A DNA stretch of 39,115 nucleotides from Akkermansiaceae bacterium UBA1518. GTDB taxonomy: Bacteria > Verrucomicrobiota > Verrucomicrobiia > Verrucomicrobiales > Akkermansiaceae. The stretch covers positions 1-39,115 of the forward strand of contig DCQM01000225.1 of NCBI GenBank assembly GCA_002323895.1. Direction: 5' to 3'. The notes below the pieces were generated by a model. The model saw nothing but the letters and a program-made list of their open reading frames with translations. It had not been told where the DNA came from and searched no databases. This document shows, one piece after another, positions 17,640-25,020 of this stretch. Every line of letters begins with the position of its first letter. The stretch's first letter is position 1. Made by a program: the position numbers and the translations under genes.

Positions 17640-17882
17640 ATGAACATCCTCAAATTCCCCGGGAAACTCTTCACATTTATTGGTGAGGTTAAAACCGAAC
17701 TCCGTAAAGCATCTTGGCCCTGGGATTCTGATCCCAACGTTCGTGGACGTAAAAAGTACCAGGAACTCATCGATTCAACGATCGTTGTTCTTGTTGCGAT
17801 AATCCTTTTAGCTGCTTACGTCGCCCTCTGGGACCTCATCCACACCGAAGCGGTTACTTTTCTTAGCGGACTAGCCAACTAA
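17640..17882 (+). CDS. secE: Preprotein translocase subunit SecE
   Basis: SecE is the small essential clamp of the SecYEG channel. The 80-residue single-membrane-span form is typical outside the enterobacteria. The amphipathic helix motif FIGEVKTELRKASWP (residues 13-27) is the SecE signature and is followed by one membrane segment (about 48-66, STIVVLVAIILLAAYVALW). An extra WDSDPNVRGRKKYQELID segment links the two. ATG 17640 follows tRNA-Trp by 16 bases, so RNase processing would leave a very short leader without a Shine-Dalgarno. nusG follows after 56 bases. Confidence 0.95.
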   Translation: MNILKFPGKLFTFIGEVKTELRKASWPWDSDPNVRGRKKYQELIDSTIVVLVAIILLAAYVALWDLIHTEAVTFLSGLAN

Positions 17883-17938
17883 ACGCCTCTTCTTCATCAC
17901 TTTTCCGTTTCACTTAAGTTTCGAAACAACCCTTTAAA

Positions 17939-18508
17939 ATGCCCACCATTCCAGCACCCAAAGACCAATGGTATGTCGTTCATGTCCTTTCTGGTCAAGA
18001 AAACAAGGTCAAGGACCGCATTGCTCGACTCGTTGAATCAGAAGAGCTTGGCGACAAAATATTCAAGGTTCTTGTACCTACTGAATTGGTTTCCGAAGTG
18101 CGTGCGGGCAAAAAGACTGAGCAGAAAAAGAAATTTTTTCCCGGTTACGTGATCATCAACATGCATCTCCTAGACGAGCATAATGATGTTGTGGAGGACA
18201 CTTGGTCTTTCATGCAGCAGCTCGATGGGGCCATTGGGTTCGCTGGAGCTCGTAATAAGCCTATTCCTATGCGGCCTAAGGAGGTTGCTAGTATGCTCAG
18301 CCAGATAGAAGAGCGCGAAGGAAGTGTCCGTCCGTCTATCGAATTCGAGGTTGGGGACACAGTCAAAGTCTCCGACGGTCCTTTTGAATCTCAGAATGGT
18401 ATTGTTGAGGAGATCGATCCTGAGCGTGGGAAAATGCGTGTCGCTGTGACTATTTTTGGTCGCTCTACCCCCGTTGAACTCGAATACTGGCAGGTTGAAA
18501 AAGCGTGA
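17939..18508 (+). CDS. nusG: Transcription termination/antitermination protein NusG
   Basis: NusG binds the RNA polymerase clamp through its NGN domain and contacts S10 or Rho through its KOW domain. The 189-residue product begins QWYVVHVLSGQENKVKDRI (NGN, from about residue 11), includes KKFFPGYVIINM (around residue 63), and ends with the KOW motif region FEVGDTVKVSDGPFESQNGI, then VEEIDPERGKMRVAV. Length and order are normal. The leader is A-rich (CCTTTAAA before ATG 17939) without a Shine-Dalgarno. It lies between secE and rplK, the standard bacterial order. Confidence 0.96.
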   Translation: MPTIPAPKDQWYVVHVLSGQENKVKDRIARLVESEELGDKIFKVLVPTELVSEVRAGKKTEQKKKFFPGYVIINMHLLDEHNDVVEDTWSFMQQLDGAIGFAGARNKPIPMRPKEVASMLSQIEEREGSVRPSIEFEVGDTVKVSDGPFESQNGIVEEIDPERGKMRVAVTIFGRSTPVELEYWQVEKA

Positions 18509-18616
18509 ATTCCTGAAATCGCCAGATCGAAGCGGTTTCATCTTGACTTTTTCCGATAAATATTACCACACACCTCTCCGCCGCCCCCGGCAACACTCAC
18601 TTACAATTCTAAAATC

Positions 18617-19042
18617 ATGGCCAAGGAAGTAAAACAAGTCCTCAAACTTCAGATTCAGGCTGGACAAGCCAATCCTTCTCCTCCCGTCGGGCCTGCGCTT
18701 GGTCAGGCTGGCGTGAACATAATGGGATTCTGTAAGGAATTTAATGCTCGGACCCAAGCATCCGCCGGTGATCTTCTTCCAACGGTCATTACAGTTTACA
18801 AGGACGCGAGCTTTGATTTTGTAACCAAACAGCCTCCCGCAGCCGTTCTCCTCAAAAAAGCTGCTGGTATCGCATCCGGATCCGGAGAGCCCAACAAGGT
18901 TAAGGTCGGGAAGATCAGTAAGGCTAAGCTACTTGAGGTAGTTGACCGTAAAATGCCCGATCTCAACACCAGTGATCCTGAGCAAGCAGCAAAAATCCTT
19001 GCTGGCACTGCCATGCAGATGGGGCTCGAGGTTGAGTGGTAA
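18617..19042 (+). CDS. rplK: 50S ribosomal protein L11
   Basis: L11 binds the GTPase-associated centre of 23S rRNA. The 141-residue length is normal. Diagnostic N-terminal motif NPSPPVGPALGQAGVNIMGF spans about residues 22-41, followed by the C-terminal RNA-binding domain (KVKVGKISKAKLLEV; AAKILAGTAMQMGLEVEW). The 108-base gap after nusG has no gene. It contains TTGACT near 18543 without a convincing -10, so I do not call a separate promoter. L1 follows after 59 bases. Confidence 0.97.
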   Translation: MAKEVKQVLKLQIQAGQANPSPPVGPALGQAGVNIMGFCKEFNARTQASAGDLLPTVITVYKDASFDFVTKQPPAAVLLKKAAGIASGSGEPNKVKVGKISKAKLLEVVDRKMPDLNTSDPEQAAKILAGTAMQMGLEVEW

Positions 19043-19101
19043 AATTTCAAATCGCAGGAGGGTCTCTCTTCGAGGAATCCGACCGCACTGCAACTAATAG
19101 A

Positions 19102-19800
19102 ATGAGTAACAAACGAAGCAAAAGATACGAGAAGGCTGCAGCACTCGTCGAAGAAGGGAAGAGTTATTCCTTGAACGACGCCGTGGCTCTTCTGAAGAAG
19201 TTCCCGGCCCCTAAGTTTGACGCCACTGTCACTTTCTCGGCCCATCTCGGAGTAGACCCACGTAAAAGTGACCAAATGGTTCGTGGCTCAGTCGCTCTCC
19301 CTCATGGAACCGGCAAAAAAGTTAAGGTGATCGTCTTCGCGTCTGGTGACGCTGCCAAGGCTGCCACTGATGCCGGAGCCGACGAGGTTGGTTTCGAGGA
19401 CCTTATTAAGAAAGTTCAAGGAGGATACACCGATTTCGATGCCGCTATCGCAACTCCTGACGCCATGACTGAAGTTCGGAAAATTGCTCGTGTTCTTGGA
19501 CCTCGTGGTCTCATGCCGAACCCTAAGACTGGGACTGTGACCGATGATACGGCAACTGCCGTGAATGCGGTTAAGGCTGGTCGCATTGATTACAAGATTG
19601 ATAAGAGTGCGAACATTGCCGCTGCTTGCGGGAAGCTTTCATTCTCGGAGGAACAACTTCAGGAAAACCTTGGTTCACTAGTTGATAGTATTGTTAAGGC
19701 AAAGCCTGCCTCTGCCAAAGGAAACTACATCCAGAGCTTCACTCTCGCAGCTTCGATGCTTCCCGGGATTTCGCTCGATATCTCTTCTTACATCGCCTAA
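19102..19800 (+). CDS. rplA: 50S ribosomal protein L1
   Basis: L1 forms the mobile L1 stalk and in many bacteria represses its own operon. The 232-residue product from ATG 19102 aligns with E. coli L1 end to end: KRSKRYEKAAALVEEGKSYS, DATVTFSAHLGVDPRKSDQ, VRGSVALPHGTGKKVKV, and the signature VLGPRGLMPNPKTGTVT at about 152-168. The in-frame GTG at 19036 would overlap rplK and add 22 non-homologous residues, so it is rejected. An AGGAGG at 19056-19061 lies 40 bases upstream of the ATG, too far to serve as its ribosome-binding site. Confidence 0.96.
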   Translation: MSNKRSKRYEKAAALVEEGKSYSLNDAVALLKKFPAPKFDATVTFSAHLGVDPRKSDQMVRGSVALPHGTGKKVKVIVFASGDAAKAATDAGADEVGFEDLIKKVQGGYTDFDAAIATPDAMTEVRKIARVLGPRGLMPNPKTGTVTDDTATAVNAVKAGRIDYKIDKSANIAAACGKLSFSEEQLQENLGSLVDSIVKAKPASAKGNYIQSFTLAASMLPGISLDISSYIA

Positions 19801-19815
19801 CTCGAAACGCAGACT

Positions 19816-20325
19816 ATGAACCCAGATAAAAAATTCATTCTCGACGAAATCAAGGGACGTGTCGATGAGTCCGACTTCGTTCTCGTTGTGGACTACGCCG
19901 GAACGACTGTTCCTTCCTTCAACGAGCTTCGTGGACGTCTCCTCGAGCAGGGCGCTGAGTGCCACGTTGCAAAGAACTCTTTCATGAAACGTGTCCTCGC
20001 TGACTCTGGCCTTCCTGACCTCAGCGAAGAGCTTTCCGGTCAGACTGCTTTTGTGACAGGAGCCTCTGATGTTTGCGCTGTCGCCAAAGTGGTAGCCAAT
20101 TTTCAAAAGGAATTCGAAACGCCTGTTGTCAAAGCTGGTATTCTCGATGGGGATGTTTTAAGCGCCGACCAAGTCAAGGGCTTGGCAGCTCTTCCTCCAC
20201 GCGAAGTGCTCCTCTCTCAGCTTCTCTCTACTATCAATGCTCCGGCTTCCAAGCTGGTGCGCACGCTCAACGAGCCAGGCGGAAGTCTCGCCCGTGTCAT
20301 CAAAGCAAAATTCAACGAAGGATAA
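19816..20325 (+). CDS. rplJ: 50S ribosomal protein L10
   Basis: L10 anchors the L7/L12 dimers of the stalk. The 169-residue length is standard. Features include the N-terminal EIKGRVDESDFVLVVDYAGT, the core motif FNELRGRLLEQGAECHVAKN near residue 35, and the C-terminal helix LVRTLNEPGGSLARVIKAKF, which binds L12. Only 15 bases separate it from rplA, so the L10-leader RNA that precedes rplJ in many bacteria cannot be present there. The 149-base gap after it is structured (see 20354-20425). Confidence 0.96.
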   Translation: MNPDKKFILDEIKGRVDESDFVLVVDYAGTTVPSFNELRGRLLEQGAECHVAKNSFMKRVLADSGLPDLSEELSGQTAFVTGASDVCAVAKVVANFQKEFETPVVKAGILDGDVLSADQVKGLAALPPREVLLSQLLSTINAPASKLVRTLNEPGGSLARVIKAKFNEG

Positions 20326-20353
20326 TAAAAAATTTGAACGGATGGCCTGACTT

Positions 20354-20425
20354 GTTTCGCTTCGTGAAACTGGAAGGGCTTGGAAAACAAAACTGGTTCC
20401 TCGTCGGGACAACGGCAGTTGCCCT
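20354..20425 (+). other. Structured RNA candidate in the rplJ-rplL gap
   Basis: The rplJ-rplL spacer (20326-20474) contains two nearby structures. The first is a hairpin at 20354-20370 (GTTTCGC paired with GTGAAAC, including one G-U, loop TTC). The second is a compound stem: AGGGC at 20375-20379 pairs with GCCCT at 20421-20425; inside it AACTG at 20391-20395 pairs with CAGTT at 20416-20420; inside that GTTCC at 20396-20400 pairs with GGGAC at 20406-20410 around TCGTC. The unpaired 5' strand TTGGAAAACAA and 3' AACGG give an asymmetric internal-loop arrangement. It ends 49 bases before the rplL ATG. A cis-regulatory or processing role is inferred. Confidence 0.5.
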
Positions 20426-20474
20426 GAAATGATTGGAAAGCCCCGATCGCGACGATACCGACAAAACTAAAACA

Positions 20475-20852
20475 ATGTCAGACATTACAAAAATTGCAGA
20501 AGAGCTCGGCAAGCTTACCGTCCTGGAAGCCGCCGAATTGGTTAAGCACCTTGAAGAGGAGTGGGGCGTAAGCGCCGCCGCCCCAGCAGCAGCAGCAGCA
20601 GCCGGTCCCGCCGCTGCCGCAGAGCCCGCTGAAGAAAAGACCGAATTCGATGTGGTCCTCGCTGAGGCAGGGGGTAACAAGATCGCAGTGATCAAAGCTG
20701 TGCGTGGAGTTGCTTCCGCACTCGGACTCGCCGATGCCAAAAAACTTGTTGAAAGTGCACCCGCACCTGTGCTCGAAGGAGCTAGCAAGGATGATGCAGA
20801 GGCCGCCAAGGCAGCACTCGAAGAGGCCGGCGCCAAAGTTGAGCTCAAGTAA
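20475..20852 (+). CDS. rplL: 50S ribosomal protein L7/L12
   Basis: L7/L12 is the multicopy stalk protein that recruits translational GTPases. The 125-residue product starts at ATG 20475 (MSDITKIAEELGKLTVLEAA), not at the upstream in-frame TTG 20433. The N-terminal dimerisation helix (residues 1-32) is followed by an Ala/Pro hinge of about 20 residues. The C-terminal GTPase-binding domain follows: EKTEFDVVLAEAGGNKIAVI, KAVRGVASALGLADAKKLVE, then DAEAAKAALEEAGAKVELK. The length and domain order are canonical. Confidence 0.97.
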   Translation: MSDITKIAEELGKLTVLEAAELVKHLEEEWGVSAAAPAAAAAAGPAAAAEPAEEKTEFDVVLAEAGGNKIAVIKAVRGVASALGLADAKKLVESAPAPVLEGASKDDAEAAKAALEEAGAKVELK

Positions 20853-20856
20853 CAAT

Positions 20857-20911
20857 CTCCGGATTTCCACCCAACTTCGGTCAAATTGACTGAAGTTGGG
20901 CCCGGCCGGAG
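20857..20911 (+). other. Long hairpin after rplL, attenuator or RNase III-site candidate
   Basis: CCCAACTTC at 20870-20878 pairs perfectly with GAAGTTGGG at 20892-20900, and the stem extends inward by five further pairs (one G-U) to an AAT loop, about 14 bp in all. Outside it, CTCCGG at 20857-20862 can pair with CCGGAG at 20906-20911. The structure starts 5 bases after the rplL stop. There is no T-run after it, so processing or partial attenuation is more likely than full termination. Confidence 0.6.
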
Positions 20912-20937
20912 GAAAAGCAAAATCACCCGCGGTTCTA

Positions 20938-20962
20938 CCCAAATTTCAAATTTGGGATTTTT
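20938..20962 (+). terminator. Attenuator-like hairpin with T-run between rplL and rpoB
   Basis: CCCAAAT at 20938-20944 pairs with ATTTGGG at 20950-20956, followed by A and TTTTT (20958-20962). This is the shape of a weak intrinsic terminator lying 150 bases before rpoB. Partial termination here would lower polymerase output relative to ribosomal proteins, as is known for the rplL-rpoB attenuator of E. coli. The low GC content of the stem suggests leakiness. Confidence 0.55.
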
Positions 20963-21015
20963 CGTCGATAGTGCTTTCCCTCCGTTCGTGCCCACCATCA
21001 CAAGTAGTCATAGAC

Positions 21016-21029
21016 GGAATTGCAATTCC
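21016..21029. promoter_or_regulatory. Perfect 14-bp palindrome upstream of rpoB
   Basis: GGAATTGCAATTCC is a perfect inverted repeat with no spacer, 83 bases before the rpoB ATG. It could be an operator bound by a dimeric regulator or part of the leader structure. With no central loop it would form only a short RNA hairpin. Confidence 0.35.
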
Positions 21030-21044
21030 AGACCCAGAAATCAT

Positions 21045-21084
21045 AACATGTCTCAAACGGTTGAGTTGACCGTTTGGCTATGTT
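21045..21084 (+). other. Hairpin in the rpoB leader
   Basis: AAACGGT at 21055-21061 pairs with ACCGTTT at 21069-21075 around TGAGTTG. Outside it AACAT at 21045-21049 pairs with ATGTT at 21080-21084, separated by a small internal loop. It ends 27 bases before the rpoB ATG. TTGAGT/TTGACC sequences in the loop look like a -35, but no properly spaced -10 follows. Confidence 0.4.
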
Positions 21085-21111
21085 GTAAAATCTCATCCGG
21101 ATCCTAATATT

Positions 21112-24100
21112 ATGTTGAAGCGAGAATACTTTGGAACCATCGAGGAGGTCATCGAGCCGCCAAACCTGATTGAGGTGCAGTCTAAATCCTATGAGGATTT
21201 TCTGCAAAAAGACGTGTCGCCTTCCAAGCGCACAGGAACTGGTCTACAGGCCGTGTTTCAAGAAGTCTTTCCAATCAAATCCTATGACGAAACCATCGAG
21301 CTTGGTTTTGTCTCTTACGATATCGAGGACTCTAAGGCGAGTGCTCTTGATGCCCTTCGCACCGGCGAGACTTTCTCGGCGGCGCTCTATGTGACCTTCA
21401 ATCTGAAGGACGATACGGGCACCAAGAAGGAGCGCGTCTACATGGGAGAACTTCCTATGATGACTCGTCGCGGAACCTTCGTAATCAACGGGGCTGAGCG
21501 TGTGATTGTTTCGCAGCTTCATCGCTCGCCCGGTATCTGCTTTGAAAAATCGGTCCATTTGAATGGAAAGATTCTCCACAGTTTCCGCATCATTCCTGAT
21601 CGTGGCTCTTGGCTCGAGGTTCAGTTTGACACAAACGACCTCGCCTACGTCTATCTTGACCGCCGCCGCCGCCGCCGTAAGTTTCTTGTGACGACCTTCC
21701 TTCGTGCTCTTGGTTATCCAACTGAGCGTGATTTAGTGTCAAACTTCTATAAGATTCAAAAGCTCAAGATTAGCGAGAAAATGGATGAGGAGTCTTTGGC
21801 TTCACTCATGCCTTTTGAAGATATTATGGATGGCGAAGTGGTCGTCGCTCGTTCTTACGAGCCGCTCTCTATTGGCGTCATCCGCCAGCTCGTTGCTCTT
21901 GGGCAGAAGAACGTTGAGGTTATCGATTCCAGTGAGGACGAAATTCTCGTAAAATCTTTAAAGAAGGATCCTGCTCATGACGAAGAGTCGGCTCTGAAGG
22001 ATATCTACCGCAAGCTTCGGCCTGGCGATCCTCCAACTGCTGCAAATGCTCGCGCGCTCCTTAAGCGTCTCTTCTTTGATCCGAAAAAATACGATCTCAC
22101 TCGTGTTGGACGTTACAAGATCAACCAGAAACTCAAGATCGATATTGATTCTAACGAGCGGATCATGGTCGGAGAAGATTTTCTTGCGGCTACTAAGTAT
22201 CTCCTAGGACTCAAAAAAGGGGAAGGAATCCTCGACGATATCGACCACCTTGGTTCACGTCGAGTTCGAGCTGTTGGCGAACTTCTTGCCAATCAATGTC
22301 GTGTTGGTCTCGCCCGCACCGAACGTTTGGTTAAAGAGCGCATGACTCTCTTTGATGTCAATATCGAAGGGATGACACCACAAAAGCTCATTAACCCGAA
22401 GGCACTCAGCGCGGTTGTTCGCGACTTTTTCGGTCGGTCTCAGCTTTCTCAGTTCATGGACCAAACCAATCCTCTCGCCGAGCTTACTCACAAGCGCCGT
22501 CTTTCGGCTCTTGGACCGGGTGGACTCAATCGTGATCGTGCTGGTTTCGAGGTCCGAGATGTTCACACTTCTCACTATGGTCGGATTTGTCCGATTGAGA
22601 CTCCAGAAGGTCCTAATATTGGGCTCATCAACTCGATGTGCACTTACGCGCGTATAAACGAGTTCGGATTCATCGAGACTCCTTACCGAGTGGTGAAAAA
22701 GAGCAAGGTGACCAATACGATCGAATATCTTACTGCGGATCAAGAAGAGGGATATCTCATTGCCCAAGCTAACAATCCTATCGACAAGAAGGGTGGCTTT
22801 CTTAACGAGCGTATTACCGCGCGTGAGCGTGGGGAGTTCATCGAAGTTGATCCAAGCCGGGTTGATTACATGGACGTTTCCCCGAAACAGCTTGTTTCGG
22901 TCGCAGCTGGTCTTATTCCCTTCCTCGAGCATGATGATGCGAATCGCGCTCTTATGGGGTCGAACATGCAACGTCAGGGTGTGCCACTTCTTCGCTCGGA
23001 CTCGCCCTATATAGGCACCGGACTGGAAGAGAAGGCTGCTCGCGACTCACGCTCTGTAATCGTTTCCGAAGCTGATGGCATTGTCGCTGCTTCTTCCGCT
23101 GAATATATTATTACGACTAAAGATGGAAAGCTTCCCGTTTCGGAAGAGCGTTTTCTTTCCGAGCCGGAGACTATCAAATCGAATCCCGATAAAGGAACCT
23201 TCGTCTATCCTCTTCGTAAGTTTATGCGTTCGAACTCCGGTTCCTGCATTAACCAGAAGCCGCTTGTTAAGGCTGGTCAGAAGGTGAAGAATGGCGACAT
23301 CATCGCGGATGGTCCTAATACTGAAGGCGGTGAACTTGCCCTAGGAGCAAACGTTCTTGTGGCCTTCATGCCTTGGAATGGATACAACTTTGAGGATGCT
23401 ATCGTGATCTCTGAGCGAATGGTCAAGGACGATGTCTACACCTCGATTCACATTAGTGAATTTGAGTGTGCCGCTCGTGACACCAAGCTAGGACCTGAGG
23501 AAATTACCCGCGATATTCCAAACGTCGGTGAAGAGGCTCTTAAGAATCTCGACCACGATGGAATTATTCGTATTGGGGCCGAGGTGAAGCCTGGTGATAT
23601 TCTTGTCGGTAAGATCACTCCAAAGTCGGAAACCGAACTTGCTCCTGAGGAGCGTCTTCTTCGTGCAATCTTCGGTGAAAAAGCCGCTGACGTAAAAGAT
23701 ACCTCATTGCGTGTTCCTTCTGGGTGCACCGGAATCGTTCAGGATATCCGCATTGCCACCCACGGCATGGCTCGCCGCAAGGAAATTGAAGGAGATCCTG
23801 CGAAGCTCAAGAAGCAGCTCAAAAAGATCAACGACGATTACAAGAAGAAGAAGGATCAGCTCACTGACCAGCTCACTGAGAAGCTTTCTGACATTCTTCT
23901 TGGAGAGAAAATCCCTCTCGACGTTGTGAACGCGCAGTCTGGTGAAATTATCATCCCGGCTAATCGTAAAATCACCAAGACTCTCCTTCGTAAACTTGCT
24001 TCGGTTTATGACCATATCGAAATCGATCCTTCTCCAATCCGGAACAAAATCCTCGAGATTATTTCCAGTTTCGAGAGTCGATTTGCTGAGCTCGACGGAG

Positions 24101-24981
24101 ACCGGGAACGCCGGCTCGATCAGATCGAGAGTGGCGACGAAATTGATCCGGGTGTTGTGAAGGAAGTTAAGGTTTTTGTTGCTGCTAAGCGTAAGCTAAG
24201 CGTGGGTGATAAGATGGCGGGTCGCCACGGAAACAAAGGAGTGGTTTCAGTCATCGTGCCTGAAGAAGATATGCCTTATCTTTCTGATGGAACGCCTGTT
24301 GATATCTGCCTCAATCCACTTGGCGTGCCGTCGCGAATGAATGTTGGACAGGTTTTAGAAACCCACCTCGGTGTGGCTGCTAAAGCTCTAGGGTTCAAAG
24401 TCGCGACTCCGATTTTTGATGGTATTCCCGAGGAGAAAATCTGGGAATATATGTCTGAGGCTAAAAAGGTCGAAGGCTTCACTTGGATCGGTGATGGTAA
24501 AGATGGGTCTGTTGCGGGTAAATCGACGCTTTATGACGGACGGACCGGAGAAGCGATCCATCAGCCCGTGGTGGTCGGCATCATTTACATGCTCAAGCTT
24601 GGGCACCTTGTCGCCGACAAGATCCACGCTCGTGCCGTTGGTCCATACTCACTTGTTACTCAGCAGCCGCTTGGTGGTAAGGCCCAGTATGGTGGTCAGC
24701 GATTCGGAGAGATGGAGGTCTGGGCTCTTGAAGCCTACGGTGCCGCTTATACTCTTCAGGAGCTTCTCACGGTGAAGTCAGACGATGTGCAGGGGAGAAC
24801 CCGCATTTACGAGGCCATTGTGAAAGGAGATAACCAGCTTGAAGCCGGAACTCCTGAAAGTTTCAACGTTCTCATCAAGGAGATGCAGTCACTCGGTCTC
24901 GATGTTCGACCCGGACGATCTGGGTCGGAACCTGGTGCCGCCGCCAGCGAAGACTTTTCCCTCGATGATCTTACCCTCTAA
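21112..24981 (+). CDS. rpoB: DNA-directed RNA polymerase subunit beta
   Basis: The 1289-residue product is close to the usual bacterial length. Landmarks in order: GEMPMMTRRGTFVING-type lobe motif (GELPMMTRRGTFVINGAERV), the rifampicin region SQLSQFMDQTNPLAELTHKR from about residue 443, GRICPIETPEGPNIGLINS, FMPWNGYNFEDAIVIS, VGDKMAGRHGNKGVVS, and the C-terminal QPLGGKAQYGGQRFGEMEVW anchor to beta'. Residues equivalent to E. coli Q513, D516, H526, R529 and S531 (here Q447, D450, H460, R463, S465) are all wild type, so rifampicin sensitivity is predicted. A six-Arg run (LDRRRRRRKF, near residue 184) replaces the usual DRRRK. It ends 39 bases before rpoC. Confidence 0.98.
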   Translation: MLKREYFGTIEEVIEPPNLIEVQSKSYEDFLQKDVSPSKRTGTGLQAVFQEVFPIKSYDETIELGFVSYDIEDSKASALDALRTGETFSAALYVTFNLKDDTGTKKERVYMGELPMMTRRGTFVINGAERVIVSQLHRSPGICFEKSVHLNGKILHSFRIIPDRGSWLEVQFDTNDLAYVYLDRRRRRRKFLVTTFLRALGYPTERDLVSNFYKIQKLKISEKMDEESLASLMPFEDIMDGEVVVARSYEPLSIGVIRQLVALGQKNVEVIDSSEDEILVKSLKKDPAHDEESALKDIYRKLRPGDPPTAANARALLKRLFFDPKKYDLTRVGRYKINQKLKIDIDSNERIMVGEDFLAATKYLLGLKKGEGILDDIDHLGSRRVRAVGELLANQCRVGLARTERLVKERMTLFDVNIEGMTPQKLINPKALSAVVRDFFGRSQLSQFMDQTNPLAELTHKRRLSALGPGGLNRDRAGFEVRDVHTSHYGRICPIETPEGPNIGLINSMCTYARINEFGFIETPYRVVKKSKVTNTIEYLTADQEEGYLIAQANNPIDKKGGFLNERITARERGEFIEVDPSRVDYMDVSPKQLVSVAAGLIPFLEHDDANRALMGSNMQRQGVPLLRSDSPYIGTGLEEKAARDSRSVIVSEADGIVAASSAEYIITTKDGKLPVSEERFLSEPETIKSNPDKGTFVYPLRKFMRSNSGSCINQKPLVKAGQKVKNGDIIADGPNTEGGELALGANVLVAFMPWNGYNFEDAIVISERMVKDDVYTSIHISEFECAARDTKLGPEEITRDIPNVGEEALKNLDHDGIIRIGAEVKPGDILVGKITPKSETELAPEERLLRAIFGEKAADVKDTSLRVPSGCTGIVQDIRIATHGMARRKEIEGDPAKLKKQLKKINDDYKKKKDQLTDQLTEKLSDILLGEKIPLDVVNAQSGEIIIPANRKITKTLLRKLASVYDHIEIDPSPIRNKILEIISSFESRFAELDGDRERRLDQIESGDEIDPGVVKEVKVFVAAKRKLSVGDKMAGRHGNKGVVSVIVPEEDMPYLSDGTPVDICLNPLGVPSRMNVGQVLETHLGVAAKALGFKVATPIFDGIPEEKIWEYMSEAKKVEGFTWIGDGKDGSVAGKSTLYDGRTGEAIHQPVVVGIIYMLKLGHLVADKIHARAVGPYSLVTQQPLGGKAQYGGQRFGEMEVWALEAYGAAYTLQELLTVKSDDVQGRTRIYEAIVKGDNQLEAGTPESFNVLIKEMQSLGLDVRPGRSGSEPGAAASEDFSLDDLTL

Positions 24982-25020
24982 ACCTCAACACAAAACCCTA
25001 ACTACTACCTATAACCTATT

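Noticed and set aside
18543..18575. A separate promoter ahead of rplK (TTGACT followed by TAAATATTA)
   Set aside because: The -10-like AT-rich sequence is only about 8 bases from the TTGACT, and no hexamer lies at normal spacing.
19036..19101. Upstream GTG start for rplA overlapping rplK
   Set aside because: The added 22 residues have no match in L1 proteins; ATG 19102 begins the conserved region.
20433..20474. Upstream TTG start for rplL
   Set aside because: It adds a non-homologous 14-residue leader (MESPDRDDTDKTKT); L7/L12 begins at MSDITKIAEELG.
20312..21001. A 229-residue Ala/Ser-rich open frame antisense to rplL and the following gap
   Set aside because: Its composition mirrors the Ala-rich hinge of L7/L12, it crosses structured spacer DNA, and it has no family features.
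21062..21090. A sigma-70 promoter just before rpoB (TTGACC with TAAAAT)
   Set aside because: Spacing is 14 bases, too short, and the -35-like bases lie in a hairpin loop; alternative pairings match poorly.
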